Assembly (NCBI GenBank): GCA_012934845.2
Contig: WNNJ02003677.1
Coordinates: 124,001-188,000, forward strand
Length of the DNA: 64,000 nucleotides
Source of the DNA: Pomphorhynchus laevis
Lineage: Eukaryota; Acanthocephala; Palaeacanthocephala; Echinorhynchida; Pomphorhynchidae
Reading direction: 5' to 3'
Shown here: piece by piece, positions 1-12,139 of the stretch
How positions within the stretch are numbered: position 1 is the stretch's first letter
How the letters are laid out: every line of letters starts with the position of its first letter
Translations under genes and position numbers: made by a program
The notes under the pieces: generated by a model
Database searches by the model: none
Seen by the model: only the letters and a program-made list of their open reading frames with translations
Told to the model about the DNA's origin: nothing

Positions 1-760
1 AACAGCAATCGTTAAATCTAATCACATCTTAGGTTTTGCAAAATGAAAATGTTTACTTAAATTAGTAAAATTGAGTTAAATTTGATTATTTAATTAAACA
101 GCTATTTATTTTGTCGTCTACAAATCGAAAGAACTTACAAATATTTTTTTAACAATTCTCTTGTATACCGGCAACTTGTTAGTAATAAAGTCAAGTATAA
201 ATGGTCCTTTAAATTATGAATATCTTATAAGGAGATGCATGTGCAGTGTATACTTTTTGAACATTTATATATCTCATATACGTACCTGTTTCTCACATAG
301 TGAACTAAGTTTATTCGACATTGAATAATAGTTCAGCGAATAATAAAAATTAAGAAAGGATCAATTTGTAAAATGAACAAATTTAAGATGCAATTCGTTT
401 CCCTGCAGTCATATTCTTTATTTAATGTTGGTCAATATAGAACAAAACAATTCTCAGTCGTTGAATACCAAATATAATTTAAATTAATGTAATTCAATTA
501 ATAATAAATATTTGTCAAGTTAGGGTAGCTTTAGAATATTCTATTTGAAGAGATAATAAGTTGGAAAACAAAACTGGATATTAAGAAAATGAACTGTGAA
601 GCTGCATTTGTATAATTTTCAAACAAGTTTGTATTCAAGAATGTAGTTTAATTCAACAATACAATTTTGGTAATCAATTTCAATCAAGAAAACAAATCTG
701 ACGTTCAATATCAATCAATAATACAAATTGTCTTCAAGAATACAATAATGATCACTTTGA
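1..760. other. AT-rich non-coding stretch
   Basis: No open frame of useful length, no splice-bounded coding stretch and no repeat structure that I could recognise. It runs directly into the minisatellite that follows. Confidence 0.5.
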
Positions 761-920
761 TGTAAATATATCCCGATGTATATATCCCGATGTATATATC
801 CCGATGTATATATCCCGATGTATATATCCCGATGTATATATCCCGATGTATATATCCCGATGTATATATCCAGATGTATATATCCCGATGTATATATCCC
901 GATGTAAATATCCCGATGTG
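761..920. repeat. 14-bp minisatellite, 11 units
   Basis: Eleven tandem units of TATATATCCCGATG are visible. Most are identical; one has CAGATG in place of CCGATG, and the first and last carry TAAATA variants. The near-perfect homogeneity suggests recent expansion. No coding potential. Confidence 0.95.
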
Positions 921-1341
921 TTTTTATTTATATGAATATATTAATTAAAAATTATAATTTAAATTGGAATTTATAATTATGAATGTATTTGTGATATAAA
1001 AAGAGTATAATAATTATAAATTAAAATTTAATATTAAAACTTTTATAATGTATAAAACTGAAATATACAAATATAAAATGTATTTCATTTTTTATATTGT
1101 TTTATATAACAAATCTATTATCTAATTATTATCACAAATCTATTTGAAAAATTAATATTATATTACATTTCAAATGTGCAAGTGTGATATTTTAAAATGA
1201 TGATTTACAAATATAACTTAATTTTCAATGTTTCATAATCCTATCTAATTGATCGACGATGAGGTAAGCGGTACAATCTAGGATTCTTAACTACGATAGA
1301 TCGACTGATAGAAGTGTTGCAATGTTGAAGCAGCTTGGAAT

Positions 1342-1537
1342 TTTACTTTAAATCAAGATTAGTAAATGTTCTAATTTTCCTTATATCATAGAGAACTAAT
1401 CAAACAAAAAATACACTTTAAGAATCATGTTTATAATTCCTATGAAAAAATTTTCGATCCTTGTTTGAATACAGTATTATCTGTTGCGTTAATCTCTTTG
1501 TCGAGTTAAAGCAAATATCTATATTTGCATTCTTGTA
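1342..1537 (+). repeat. Direct repeat, copy 1 (~195 bp)
   Basis: This stretch recurs at about 2746-2936 in the same orientation with a modest number of substitutions and small indels. Shared landmarks include ATCATAGAGAACTAATCAAA, AATACACTTTAAGAATCAT, GATCCTTGTTTGAATACAGT and AAAGCAAATATC. It has no ends that I recognise as transposon termini; it may be part of a dispersed repeat family or an old local duplication. Confidence 0.8.
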
Positions 1538-2745
1538 AAATGACAACCCTGTGTGAATGACTGAATCCATTAATAAGATTTATGGTCATCTGAAGTAAGC
1601 ATGTAAGACAAACGTGAAACTTCAAAGCCTTTGAAAATTACCTTGTGCATGAAAAGTGTTCTTTCGAATCAAAGATTACAGAAAATTGTATAAGAGCATT
1701 AACACGTTCTATTTTAAGTTCTTCCGATGAAGAACTGTTTTAATCGACAGCAAGCACTATTCTCGGAAATGAACTGAAATTAATTGTTTAGCATGTTTGA
1801 CATAAAAATTGCAAAATTTACGATCAACAATAATGAATTATTTAGTATATAATATGTGCATCGGAAGTGATACAAATACCAAATGTCTTAATTATACAGC
1901 ATAAAATAGGTAATGTATTTCTTTAACGTAAATTTGTTTGACTTTAAACAAAAATACAAGAAATAAAGCAAGAATATGCGGCATCAAGATGACTCATCGT
2001 AAGTGGATTTTGGATTATACGGGGAACAATTAAATTTTGGACAAAATAGTTGCAATAAAGATTAAAGCATGAAACATGCCAAGTATTAAAATCTCTTAAA
2101 TATCCATATAATTATCGGTAGATTAGAATCACATAAAGTTATTTAAAATAGTTAGAAATACTAAAGTGTGGTTTGCACCACAATAAATAAATATCAATTT
2201 TATTAAATATAAAATTGAAGAAAACTAACTTAATTTATCACAGCTAACTTTACATAGTGAAAATTCGTTTACTTTTCACTTTGAATATAAATTTCTTTCA
2301 TAAAATTAAATTTTATACAATACATTTGCAAAATTGATGGTTACTTTTCTATATTCGAAGAAAAAATTAAATTTCGATCGGAAAATATTCCGTCGTAGAT
2401 TCAAACATTTATGAGACAACGAAAACATCAAAGAAAATAAACATACGAAACAAAAATAAATACATAAATAAATTTATGAGACAAAGAAAATATAAATAAT
2501 AACTTCAAATAAAAAATTTAGATTGATGATTAAAATAACGATGACATTATTTAAATTATTAAATAAGTTAAATCAAATAAATTATTAAATTCTTTAAATT
2601 ATTAATTTTTTAATAATTTTTAATTATTATTTAATTTATAATTAATAAGTTAAAATAATATAAAATTACTACATTATATAAAAATACTGTTTAATTCTAT
2701 TTTATATTAAAATAATATATTTTATATTATTTTTAAAATATCTTA

Positions 2746-2936
2746 TTTACTTTAAATCAAGATTAGTAAATGTTCTAATTTTTCTTCTATCATAGAGAAC
2801 TAATCAAAAAAAATACACTTTAAGAATCATTTTTGTAATTTTTATGAAAATTGTTTTGATCCTTGTTTGAATACAGTTTTATCTGTTGCGCTAATCTATT
2901 TGTCGTTAAAGCAAATATCAATATTTGCATGCTTGT
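2746..2936 (+). repeat. Direct repeat, copy 2 (~195 bp)
   Basis: Second copy of the repeat at 1342-1537. Both copies begin at TTTACTTTAAATCAAGATTA and end shortly after AATATTTGCAT, so the shared boundaries are fairly sharp. Confidence 0.8.
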
Positions 2937-2939
2937 ATA

Positions 2940-5765
2940 TTTTTAAAATATCAGGGTAATATAAAAATATTATCATGTTATCATATGCTAATATTATATA
3001 TATTCGTATAACATTTAATTCGATATTTAATATCATTCTATAAAATCATTTTACGTACTATTTTTATTCAAAACGTTGTTTAAATCATATCTATACGCCA
3101 ACTTCAATACGCTACATTTCAATATTGATGGACTTCATCAGCTAAGGACCCAATACCTTCGTTTAACGTACCGGTGTTTTTAATGTTATCGACTCGTTCG
3201 CTGTAATTTTATAATATATATTGTATATCATTTAAATGAGGTGAGCATAAGTTGGAATACAATTTTGTACTTAAATTGTATATTGCTATGAGATAAAAAA
3301 AATCTTTTTAACTTTGCTTAATGAGCAATTGTTCACATGTCTATTGTCCTCTCCTTTTAAGTTTCGCACTATTTGAAAATTTCACGAAAAAAGTTTTATT
3401 GCAAAAGGATTAATAAAGATTTAATAATTTTATATTTAATAAAATAAATAAAAAATATAATTTATATTACTTACGCGTTAATAATCACTGTGGTGTCCAT
3501 TAGATTAAATACAATTATAAAAACGATTTTAAAATTGGCATGTTAATGTAATTACCATTTTAATTACACTGCATTTTGTTTGCTTTAAATTTCAGATATC
3601 TTTATTACAGTTTCTATTTTTAACTGTTCTTGATGTCCATGTTCTAACTGGTGATAATAATCTACATTTAAGTTGGTCACTTCTTTGATATTATGTGAAA
3701 TGTTTTATTAAAAAGATCAATAAAGATTTATTAATAGTTTATCTTCAGTAAAATTAATTACAATTTATTTTACCATATTTTATGATAAGCATCGTTAAAA
3801 TAATGAACAATAAATATCATTAAAAATAATGTTTAATTTCTAAGCAAATACAGTATACAAAAGGTATTCTGCTCCGTTTCTACCTTATAAACCTTTACTT
3901 TAGTGGTGAGAATCGATTACTGACTAAGTATATGTTGAAGTTTGATATGTCTGGAATTTTAAGTCGTTACAAGTCAGTGAATAATCAATTAATCAATAAT
4001 TAATTAATAATCAATATTAATCATCTTAATTATTCATTGACATATAGCTATTAACTATTATGTCTGGAATTGTATAACTATAAGACAATTTAAAAAATGG
4101 ATATTAAATAAAAATTAAATATTTAAATAAATAATAAAAGTCACTGGAACTGTATCAGTTAACAATAGATGAATTAACAAATTAAAAATGAAAACATTTT
4201 TATTTCCCTCGACACTTTTTAAAACTTGAAAAAACAAAATTGTTAAAAATATTTAAAATTAATATTAAATAAAAATACTAAAAATTAGTATTATTAAAAT
4301 ATAATAATTTAAATATTAATGTTGAAATTCATATTAATTTTATAATTGTACTTAAATTATTAATATTCATAGATTTAACGTTTGATATGTTTAAGATATC
4401 TTTTATTTTATTTATTTTCAAATTTTAAATATTCAAAATTATCATTAAACGTATCAAATATTCCAGTTTGGTACTGTTACAAGTCGTTAACTATTATTGC
4501 TATTAAATAATAGTTGACTAAATTAATTTACAAATTATTATAAAAATATTTTTAAATATAGCCTTAAATGAGTAATAAAGCTTTTAAATATAGCCTTAAA
4601 TCAAGCAATAAATTAGTAAAAATACAAAGTTTCATTATATCAGGCAACATAACACGAATGACGTCGATTTTTATTGGAAGAACTTTATTAATTCTATCAT
4701 TTTTGGATACAATGCCAGTTAAAATTGAATGCGTTTTTTCGATCACATCCGTGGTAAAGGTAGTAGCAAACTATGAGTGCATTTAATGCGATAGCGTACT
4801 TCATCACTAACTATTGAGAATAAGTTGCGTGCCCAAAACGTAATAATTTGTGTTTGTGTTAATGTAAAACTGCACAGTGGTAACATACTACAAACATGGC
4901 TTTTATTGTTTTAAAAATAACAGTCACTTTTTGAATTCATGGACAATATGAATGTACCTCAATGATAAAGCCTCTGTAGAATGTAAATTTGTCAATAAAA
5001 TGAAATGTGCATTATAATCTATTCTATGTTCACAAAGCATACAACACCTTTGGATAAAATCGTTAAATCTTTAAACCTGTCTGTGTAATTCGAATCGCTA
5101 GTATTTACTTCCGATGTGAACTTAGCGGTATCTAGTAATACTAACATTGAGATCATAATCATCCAGATGCAAGTTTTGTAAAAGTATTTACAAAATTCAT
5201 CAGTTAGTATCAGGACTATGTTTTTTCAGAACTACGTCGTTGCTAATAATATTTTAAAACACTCGTTTGCTGCTTGCTTTTCTAGATCAATTTTGTTAGC
5301 GATAATTCATGTTGCACTTAAGTGCTCGCTACTTTTATTGCTAAAATAATATGATCACCGATCCAGCAATCAATCTTTATAAATGTATGTATTATTTTAT
5401 CCTTTTTTCGAAACAACGAAATTAATTCTGCATCGTCATCTTTAATAATAACTATCAATAACTACTAAGGCATTGAATTTAGTAAATAATTTAGACATTA
5501 ACGATCGTTGTTATTAGCAGCACAGAAATTCCTTTTAATAATAAAAGGAATTATTACATTATTTAATTATTACATAAATTATTAATTATTACATTAATTA
5601 TTAATTATTAATTAATAAATATTAATTAATCATTATTAATCATTAATTATTACATTATTACATTATTACATTATTATTTATTATTAATAAAATGAATTTT
5701 TACAGTTATTCATTTTAATAGAAATGATGTTCAACAGGGACACTTTAAGGTGTGCAAATATATAA
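2940..5765. other. AT-rich stretch without a convincing gene
   Basis: Mostly AT-rich low-complexity sequence, with an ATTA-rich run at 5560-5700. Around 4564-4800 both strands are open for 60-70 codons, and I recognise neither translation. The minus frame (HSILTGIVSKNDRINKVLP) has the more protein-like composition and could be an exon, but there is no homology I can name and no clear pair of splice sites. Confidence 0.4.
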
Positions 5766-5770
5766 AATAT

Positions 5771-6235
5771 AATTTGTTGTTACACCATTATATTATATTA
5801 TATTGTAAAATATAATTTGTTGTCACTAAAAGGAAGTGCCTGATGCATGGTTTAACTGCAATACGCACTGCCATGCACAGAGCTTATGCTAAATTTCCTC
5901 CTATCATTCAGATTACGGGTAGTTCTGTTTTTCGAGCTTTAAACACTGTTTAAGCGTGTGTTAAGGTGCCTATGGATGATTATTGAAGTCGCGGTACTGA
6001 TGAACTCTGTTTTAGAACGAAACGTGTCTGCCATTGTGGAAGTTTGTCGTCACACATAGGATGACTGGGCATACGTAGCGACTTTGAATATTGCGAGAAT
6101 AATTCGGTTCTATTTCTTGGTCTGATGAGGATATATAGAATGCTGCCTGGTGTTTATGCCTCCTCATGATGAAAATATAGTGACTTATTTACGAGTACAC
6201 CATTGGGTGTCCCATGGCAGGTGTAACAACAAATT
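5771..6235. mobile_element. Non-autonomous element with 16-bp terminal inverted repeats
   Basis: The ends are perfect inverted repeats: AATTTGTTGTTACACC at 5771-5786 and its reverse complement at 6220-6235. The 465-bp interior is clearly less AT-rich than its surroundings and has no open frame. A hammerhead-like core lies inside (5993-6032). The flanks are too AT-rich to define a target-site duplication with confidence. The size and TIRs fit a MITE. The internal hammerhead-like motif is unusual for a MITE, and it could instead be a retrozyme-like or Penelope-related sequence inside it. Confidence 0.6.
5993..6032 (+). ncRNA. Hammerhead-ribozyme-like motif
   Basis: Reading along the plus strand: GGTA, CTGATGA, a 14-nt stem-loop region, CGAAAC, GTGTC, TGCC. 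GGTA and TGCC can form a short stem I (with one G-U pair). CTGATGA and GAAA are the two invariant hammerhead core boxes, and GUC would be the cleavage triplet closing a minimal stem III. Stem II is poorly paired next to the core, so this copy is probably decayed. Minimal hammerheads with very short stem III are known from Penelope-like elements and retrozymes. Confidence 0.4.
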
Positions 6236-6587
6236 ATATATAAATATAAATTAAAATCAATTTATAAGCTACTTTCAGTCAGGATTACGCTATGACCAAA
6301 ATATATACGAAATATGACTATTGGTCTCTACCAACAAAAAACAAAGATTAATTCTTTAATTAATCTTTCGCCTTGTGGCTCCTTAAAAAAGTTTGAGAGA
6401 TAAATAACATACAATTTTGTTATATATTTCAAATACATATCATAATATTATATATAATATATAACATAATTTTATTACAAATATATTTTATATATTTGTT
6501 ATACAATTTCATAATATATATACTAAATGCTGTTGCTTGATAGACTGGTATTCGATTCGCGACTTTCAGTCACCATGTCACTTCTAG

Positions 6588-6643
6588 ACGACCAATGAGT
6601 ACCCGGCAACACTCATCAGTAGAATGGAGTACTCACTGGTCGT
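6588..6643. repeat. 15-bp stem inverted repeat
   Basis: ACGACCAATGAGTAC at 6588-6602 is the near-perfect reverse complement of GTACTCACTGGTCGT at 6629-6643 (one mismatch that becomes a G-U pair). The 26-nt loop contains CTGATGA on the minus strand, but the pairing order does not fit a hammerhead. Confidence 0.75.
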
Positions 6644-7151
6644 TTCGGTTGCCTGTGTGACATTGTGAATAAAGGCGTTTCCGACACTTTGCTTGATCGT
6701 CTTAGGCCTACGCTCTTTACCAGATCGAATTGCTGTGCGAACCATCCTTAAACACTAGGCAGAGGTTGTTGCTGAATTGTCGCTGCACTCGTTGGATCCT
6801 TAATGGATACGGCAGGTAAAATAGTAGTGCACGGATGTGTACTACGATTAAACATCTTATATACTATTATATATTCTAGTTATTTTTATAAGGCACAATT
6901 GCGTATCCGTTGGTTACGAGGGCACTGAATTTCCCACAGGATTCCGAAAGAAATGTGTTTTTTATAAATTGTTATATATACTTAGTTCTCTGAAATTTGT
7001 GTTTTTAATCGAGCGTATTCTTCATATTCGATTAAAACACTTCAGATAACCAATTATATAGAACCCATTGCTATCCGAAATATCAAGCAAGACCTATTCA
7101 AACCCACTTCAAAGATTATATATAAGAAATATCTTAGTGATTAAAATACAA

Positions 7152-7182
7152 TTGATAAAGACCCTCCTGGTCGAAACGTTTA
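7152..7182 (+). ncRNA. Degraded hammerhead-like motif
   Basis: TTGATAAAG, then GACC-CTCCT-GGTC as a clean 4-bp stem II, then GAAACGTTT. The spacing is that of a hammerhead core, but the first box reads TGATAAA rather than CTGATGA, so it would not be active as written. It precedes AATAAA by a few bases, like the 3' ends of some Penelope-like elements. Confidence 0.4.
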
Positions 7183-7978
7183 AATAAAGTTTTTTTTGCT
7201 GCTGGTTCTGACTTTTTGTTAAGAAAACATATTGGATTCTGTACGCATGTGAGAGTCCTAGCCGGAGTTTATATAATATTTTATATAAAATATATGTCGG
7301 GATTTTTATAATTTTTTCTTAGCGGATTAATTTAATTCTTTTTTCGTGGATTATTTAAAGTATTGCATCTTTTATTAGAATTGCATTAACTATTTGCAAA
7401 TTTGTTTTGTCTCTATGTAACTTTGACAGGTTGTATATGCCATTACTGTTTTCCTTATTACAATATTCAAATACATATCATAATATTATATATAATATTA
7501 TAACATAATTTTATATATTCAAATTTGTTATGAAAATTTTAAAATTTTCATAACAAAATGTGGTTAAGCTGAATATATTTTTAATAAATTTGATTAAGGT
7601 TACTGGTAAAATAAATCACGTTCATTTAAACTTGCATAGAAAGATTAGTTTATATGGTAGGAAACATGAGTAAATATTTATAAGCACAAATAAATATTTT
7701 CTATTTAATTCACTAAATTTCAATAATAATAAGATTTGATATACTTGACAATATTTTGGAATATTCATATAAAAACGTATTATACAAACGTTTACATTAT
7801 AACTTTTATTTGAACTATTAATGAACTAAACTATTGATATATGCTGCAAAAAAATTCTTATTTCTCTGTCGTTTCTTATTTAAATTTCTTATTTTTCTGA
7901 GTTTACATATTTGCAAATGAAGATAACTATTTTTGAAATGACATTTATTTATTGAACACACACCTTGTTGTATTTTAG

Positions 7979-8040
7979 ATATAATTCACATTCCTATTAT
8001 CGTCAAAATGATTTATTAAATGCTAAACCTGGTCTTGCCG
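7979..8040 (+). CDS. Candidate internal exon of an unidentified gene
   Basis: A 62-nt stretch is preceded by TTGTTGTATTTTAG and followed by GTATTT. Read with one base completing a previous codon it gives YNSHSYYRQNDLLNAKPGLA and ends in phase 1. The next candidate exon (8636-8724) starts in phase 1 and the junction codon would be GAG. I do not recognise the protein, and no upstream exon ending in phase 2 could be identified. The call rests on splice signals and protein-like composition only. Confidence 0.3.
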
Positions 8041-8635
8041 GTATTTTTAATCAAATTGATAAAAAGCTAAATCGTACTTACTGTTCTAAAATATTTCATG
8101 TAATATCGGTGGTATTTCGCCTTTTAAATGTACTAGCTTCTCACTAGGCATTTTACTGTTAAATATAAATTTTAATGAAAAAATCGGTAATATTCTGTTC
8201 TAATTAAATTCCCTAAAACATTAGTTTGAAAATTAAAATATTTCAATATTAAAATTTAGATAACTTCATAATTAAAGCAACATTTGTTATGCTGTTTTAT
8301 TTATTAATTAATTTATACTTATTTATTTATTATCAATTATGTAAGATGTATTTCTAAAACATCAACGAGTTATTATTAGCTATTGATTATCCAATACAGG
8401 ATATCAGTTATATCATTAAAATAAATGATTAAAGTGTATCCTGCATTATATGAGCATCCTGATGATCCAATACTCGATAATTGTCTGACAAGCTAACTGA
8501 ATGGCAAATTTAGCGGTTTTGATTTCAAAATATTGTTATTTGTGCAACGCAATATTCGGCGATAGTCAATTTCAGTTCAAATAAATCTGGAACAAAACAC
8601 TTATTGCATGGTGTTTTATGTTACATATTTTATAG

Positions 8636-8724
8636 AGACTAAAGCAAAGACGGCGTGTGAATGCCACACTTTCCAGTTAGCAGATAACATTTATAAAACA
8701 ACCGGAGAAAGTGGGGTTGTTCAG
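8636..8724 (+). CDS. Candidate internal exon of an unidentified gene
   Basis: The acceptor is TTACATATTTTATAG and the donor CAG|GTTTGT. The open frame starts TKAKTACECHTFQ and ends in phase 0. Its acceptor phase matches the donor of the 7979-8040 candidate, which is the main reason to list both. No family is recognised and no downstream partner is established. The next exon-like stretch (9192) starts with its own ATG after an in-frame stop and so is not an obvious continuation. Confidence 0.3.
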
Positions 8725-9191
8725 GTTTGTGGCTATTCATTTAGAAAAGACGCAGTGAAGTCCTAATTAAAAACTTTGAATTGCTGAAGTTATTTTGCTT
8801 GTCTGTCATGCGTTCCTTTAAATCTGAAGTAATATTAATAAGCGCTCTGCTATCAGTGTGTAATACTCATTAGCAAAATATATAGTGTCCGCTTTATTTA
8901 GTCAATTTAGACTGTGTTAACATTATCACCATCATCTTACAGTGAACCTGCACATACTCTTATCTTATTGTATGTCTCACACTTTTATTCCTATTGGTCG
9001 GTGTGAGTAAGTAATATTCAGACAGAAAATTTCATTTCCAAAAGAGCATGCATGCAATAACCCTTTCCATTCAATGCTAGCAACTGACCCATACCGCATT
9101 AATTCTCAAAATGACACTGGGTAGAAAATAGTCTGTGGAAAGTGAAAACGTCTACAAAGCATTCGACTAGTTTTAAATCAATAGTGAAAAT

Positions 9192-9284
9192 ATGGAAGGA
9201 AAAATAGTAGTTGATCAAGGGCAAGCCCGATTGACAACGCAAGAAAAAATTCAATCAAAAACAAATGATAACAATCCAGGACAG
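9192..9284 (+). CDS. Candidate first coding exon
   Basis: ATG in an A-rich context (GAAAATATGGAA) opens a 31-codon frame beginning MEGKIVVDQGQARLTTQEK and rich in Gln, Lys and Asn, ending at CAG|GTATTT in phase 0. A stop lies in frame a few codons upstream, so the ATG would be the start. It could be an alternative 5' exon of the IF gene 5 kb downstream, but none of the visible head or rod exons before coil 2 has a phase-0 acceptor, so the partner is unknown. Confidence 0.3.
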
Positions 9285-9461
9285 GTATTTTCTTAATAGA
9301 TCCTTATGATCAGTTTAGTGTACCATTTTTTGATTCGGTAAATTATTAAATTGATTCAAAAAAGAAACGTAAATATCAAAGAGATTCGAAAAACAAGGAT
9401 TAACGGAGACGATATGAAAAGTGATATTTGATGATCTTATCACATGCTTTTGATAGCAATA

Positions 9462-9555
9462 CTCAGAATTTGGAATTCTAGATTGCTCAGAATTTGTCGA
9501 ATTCTAGATTGCTCAGAATTTGTCGAATTATAGTCAAATTTGTCGAATTCTACAA
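9462..9555. repeat. Short imperfect tandem repeat
   Basis: About three units around GCTCAGAATTTGTCGAATTC, the last one shortened. No coding capacity; probably a slippage-generated array. Confidence 0.8.
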
Positions 9556-9699
9556 TATGTAGAATTTCACTGTTGTTAATGCATGCAAAACATGAGTGAA
9601 ATTAAATCATGTTGATAATGCTTTAAATTATTTCTTAATTTTATTGTTTAGGTTATTGAATTATAGAAACAATTTAGGACACAATGATAAATACACAAA

Positions 9700-10700
9700 T
9701 ATATAAATACAGTATAGATTCTGCTACCATCTTCAAGGTAAACTATTTAGAGTAAAATCACGCAATAATAACGCAAAAATCGAATAAAACTATTATTGCT
9801 TGATAATAGAAGCACTATTACTTGCGTGTTATAATTGCATAATCCGTGATTTATCGAGTTTACAAAATATTTGAAAATGCATGTAAAGAGTATGTGCGGT
9901 AAAGCTTATCTTTACAAAATTTTTAAACTGAAGGGCTATCAAGCATTAAAAATTAATTAAAAAATCAATTAAATAAAGAATTGTTTATTTTAAAAAATTG
10001 AATAAAAAAATTTAAGCGTTTGATATAAATTAATATTACAAAATATTATTCCAATCGTGATAGGAATAATTTCGCTTTTCCGATAGCAATGCGTTTTTTC
10101 ACAGTTTAATGCCGATATCAACATGATAACAACATTATTCTAATCTGCTGCATTCCTTTCTTTTTGTTACTGACCTACCAAACAGGTAATCACGTCCAAG
10201 ATAAATGTGCCGGATTAAACGGAAATTAGAAACTTATTTATTATACTACAAACACTGTTCATGTTTTCATTCGACATAACGAACAGACCGGTATTATAAA
10301 TAAATGTACTATTTTGTAAAAAGACTTGAAAGATCATGTTTTATATAAATATAGATGTGGAAAACATGAAAATTTCATTAAATATATGTCCCGTTTAAAA
10401 ATGCAGTGTTGCTCGACAAAAATACATTATTTAATTACAAGGGCGGTAAAATTGGGTAAGTATTTTAATCAATTACTTTAAAGATTAATTTTGAATGTCA
10501 ATTAAACATTATTTGCATTTAACGAATTTGATTGCGCAATTTTATAATAAAAATTCAGTTATTTTCCACTAATCACTTACAAATCGGGAGTATATGACTA
10601 AATCCGTAAGTTATCGTTGGCATAAAGTTTATTAATATTTATCGACCTAATACGGTATTTAATTCATATGATTCTTTGACTTAAAAGTTACAAATAACGT
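9700..10700. other. AT-rich stretch without a gene
   Basis: I see no convincing exon. A 25-nt AG...GT-bounded open stretch near 9708-9740 is too short to judge. Confidence 0.4.
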
Positions 10701-10713
10701 CGATTTAGATCAT

Positions 10714-10770
10714 TATAGCAGTAATGGCCTCATATAGCAGTAATGACCTCATATAGCAGTAATGACCTCA
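10714..10770. repeat. 19-bp tandem repeat, three units
   Basis: TATAGCAGTAATGACCTCA is repeated three times, the first with GGCCTC. It lies just outside the minus-strand Penelope end, whose outer sequence also contains a GACCTC box. Confidence 0.9.
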
Positions 10771-10802
10771 TACTAAAGTTATATTTTAGAATAAGGAAAC
10801 TA

Positions 10803-11002
10803 ATCAGATCAGATAACTGAGTCTACGTATTTTAAACTATATATAGATCAAAGAAATATTAACAATAAATAATTATATTATATTTTATACAATTTATCAA
10901 ATCAAAATTTAAAATTGGAATTTTAAATAAAAGTTAATTGTTATGAATGGAGTAATAAATAGCATACGATGCATTAGAATAAGGATTAGAGGTCATTACT
11001 TA
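10803..11002 (-). mobile_element. Solo 3' end of a Penelope-like element
   Basis: The minus strand reads TAATGACCTCTAATCCTTAT, then an AT-rich body, and ends with TACGTAGACTCAGTTATCTG. The same order, spacing and ends follow the reverse-transcriptase gene at 58,090-58,335 in plus orientation. It therefore looks like a severely 5'-truncated copy, or a solo terminal repeat, of that family. Confidence 0.65.
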
Positions 11003-11004
11003 TA

Positions 11005-12135
11005 TACTAACACTAAATTTTGGACCAAAATATGTGAAAACGCGCATAGACAATACAATGTGCTTTAAACTTTTGGCTTCAAATTTTCTAAATCTTAGAG
11101 ATTGGAAAATATAACCTAAATCTAATTGAATTTTTGTAATTTGTTTTAGATCGTATTGATTTCTGTCGATTGAAGGTATATATCACCGGAAATTCAACAA
11201 TAATTACTTAGTTAACTGGGCTTTTAGACTCACTTAACTAAATCAGTTTTATATTAGAGAAATCTGAGATACTACGGCAATATGTAATTCAAAGTAACGT
11301 AAATATAAGAAAACACACGATGGTGTTATAATAACCTAAATGACGACATTATAAATATTTAGTTTTAAAACTATCCAAAAATTAAATCAACACGATTTAA
11401 TTCTTTGAAATTAAATCTTGATTTATCATTCAAATATAGATTTATATATTAAATAATATTAAATTATTAATATTATTATTTTTAATATTTCAATAATGCT
11501 AGCATCTAACAATTCAGCAAAAAAATCAATTATAAAAGTATACTTGTTGAAATCAATTTGTTTAATCTATAAATTGGAGATCAATTCTTATCTTACACTC
11601 TCTAATGTATTGGAATATAAGTATAAGCAATTTTCAATAATATCAGATATAGAAATATCACAAATTTTCTTAATAAATATAATTGATAAAATTAAATCTA
11701 AGACGTTATGAAGGGAATGGTCGAGTTAAAAAATATTATCTATGTTTCGGAACAATCTTATACATTGAGTACCAAAAAGGCATTTGCTTCTTTTAGTCAT
11801 TGTATTGCAAACTGGATATCATTGGCTGCAATAGTTAATGTAAATAAATTTTTATAAAGTAAATAATGACATTAACATTTTATCTGTTAACAAATCAGCG
11901 TCAATTGAAGTCACTGTAATTGCTGGAATGCTATTTAACCAATCAAATTTTTTGATCTTATAACTTTACAAAAGCATAGTATCTTAACCGAAGTTGCTCC
12001 AGACATGTAAAAGTAATTATAAATTACAATTCGGAACGAGTTATGAACAGAATATAGTAATAAAATTGATAAAAGCCAGATAACGAAGTAAACTAAGATT
12101 ATCAAATTGTGACATTTATACTTAAATACAGAAAA
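11005..12135. other. AT-rich stretch without a convincing gene
   Basis: Open frames of about 70 codons occur at 11,496-11,711 (+) and 11,935-12,144 (-), but their Ile/Leu/Lys/Ser-biased composition is what AT-rich noise gives, and neither has a recognisable domain or clear exon boundaries. Confidence 0.4.
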
Positions 12136-12139
12136 TATT

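Larger units (their letters stand above)
6470..7465 (+). mobile_element. Probable ~1-kb insertion between direct repeats, hammerhead-like motif near its 3' end
   Basis: A ~48-bp sequence containing TTCAAATACATATCATAATA is present at 6428-6475 and again at 7467-7515, flanking a segment of different, more mixed composition. The interior has a long hairpin (6588-6643) and, near its right end, a hammerhead-like motif followed by AATAAA (7185-7190). I see no coding remnant. A 5'-truncated Penelope-like insertion would fit, because flanking duplications and terminal hammerheads are described for that group. This is an inference. Confidence 0.35.

Noticed and set aside
4564-4786. Overlapping open frames of 60-72 codons on both strands
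   Set aside because: No domain, no clear exon boundaries, and both strands are open. Not enough to call a gene.
6588-6643. CTGATGA in the loop of a strong hairpin, as a possible hammerhead
   Set aside because: The complementary blocks around the CTGATGA and GAAAC boxes occur in an order that does not give the hammerhead three-way junction in either direct or permuted form.
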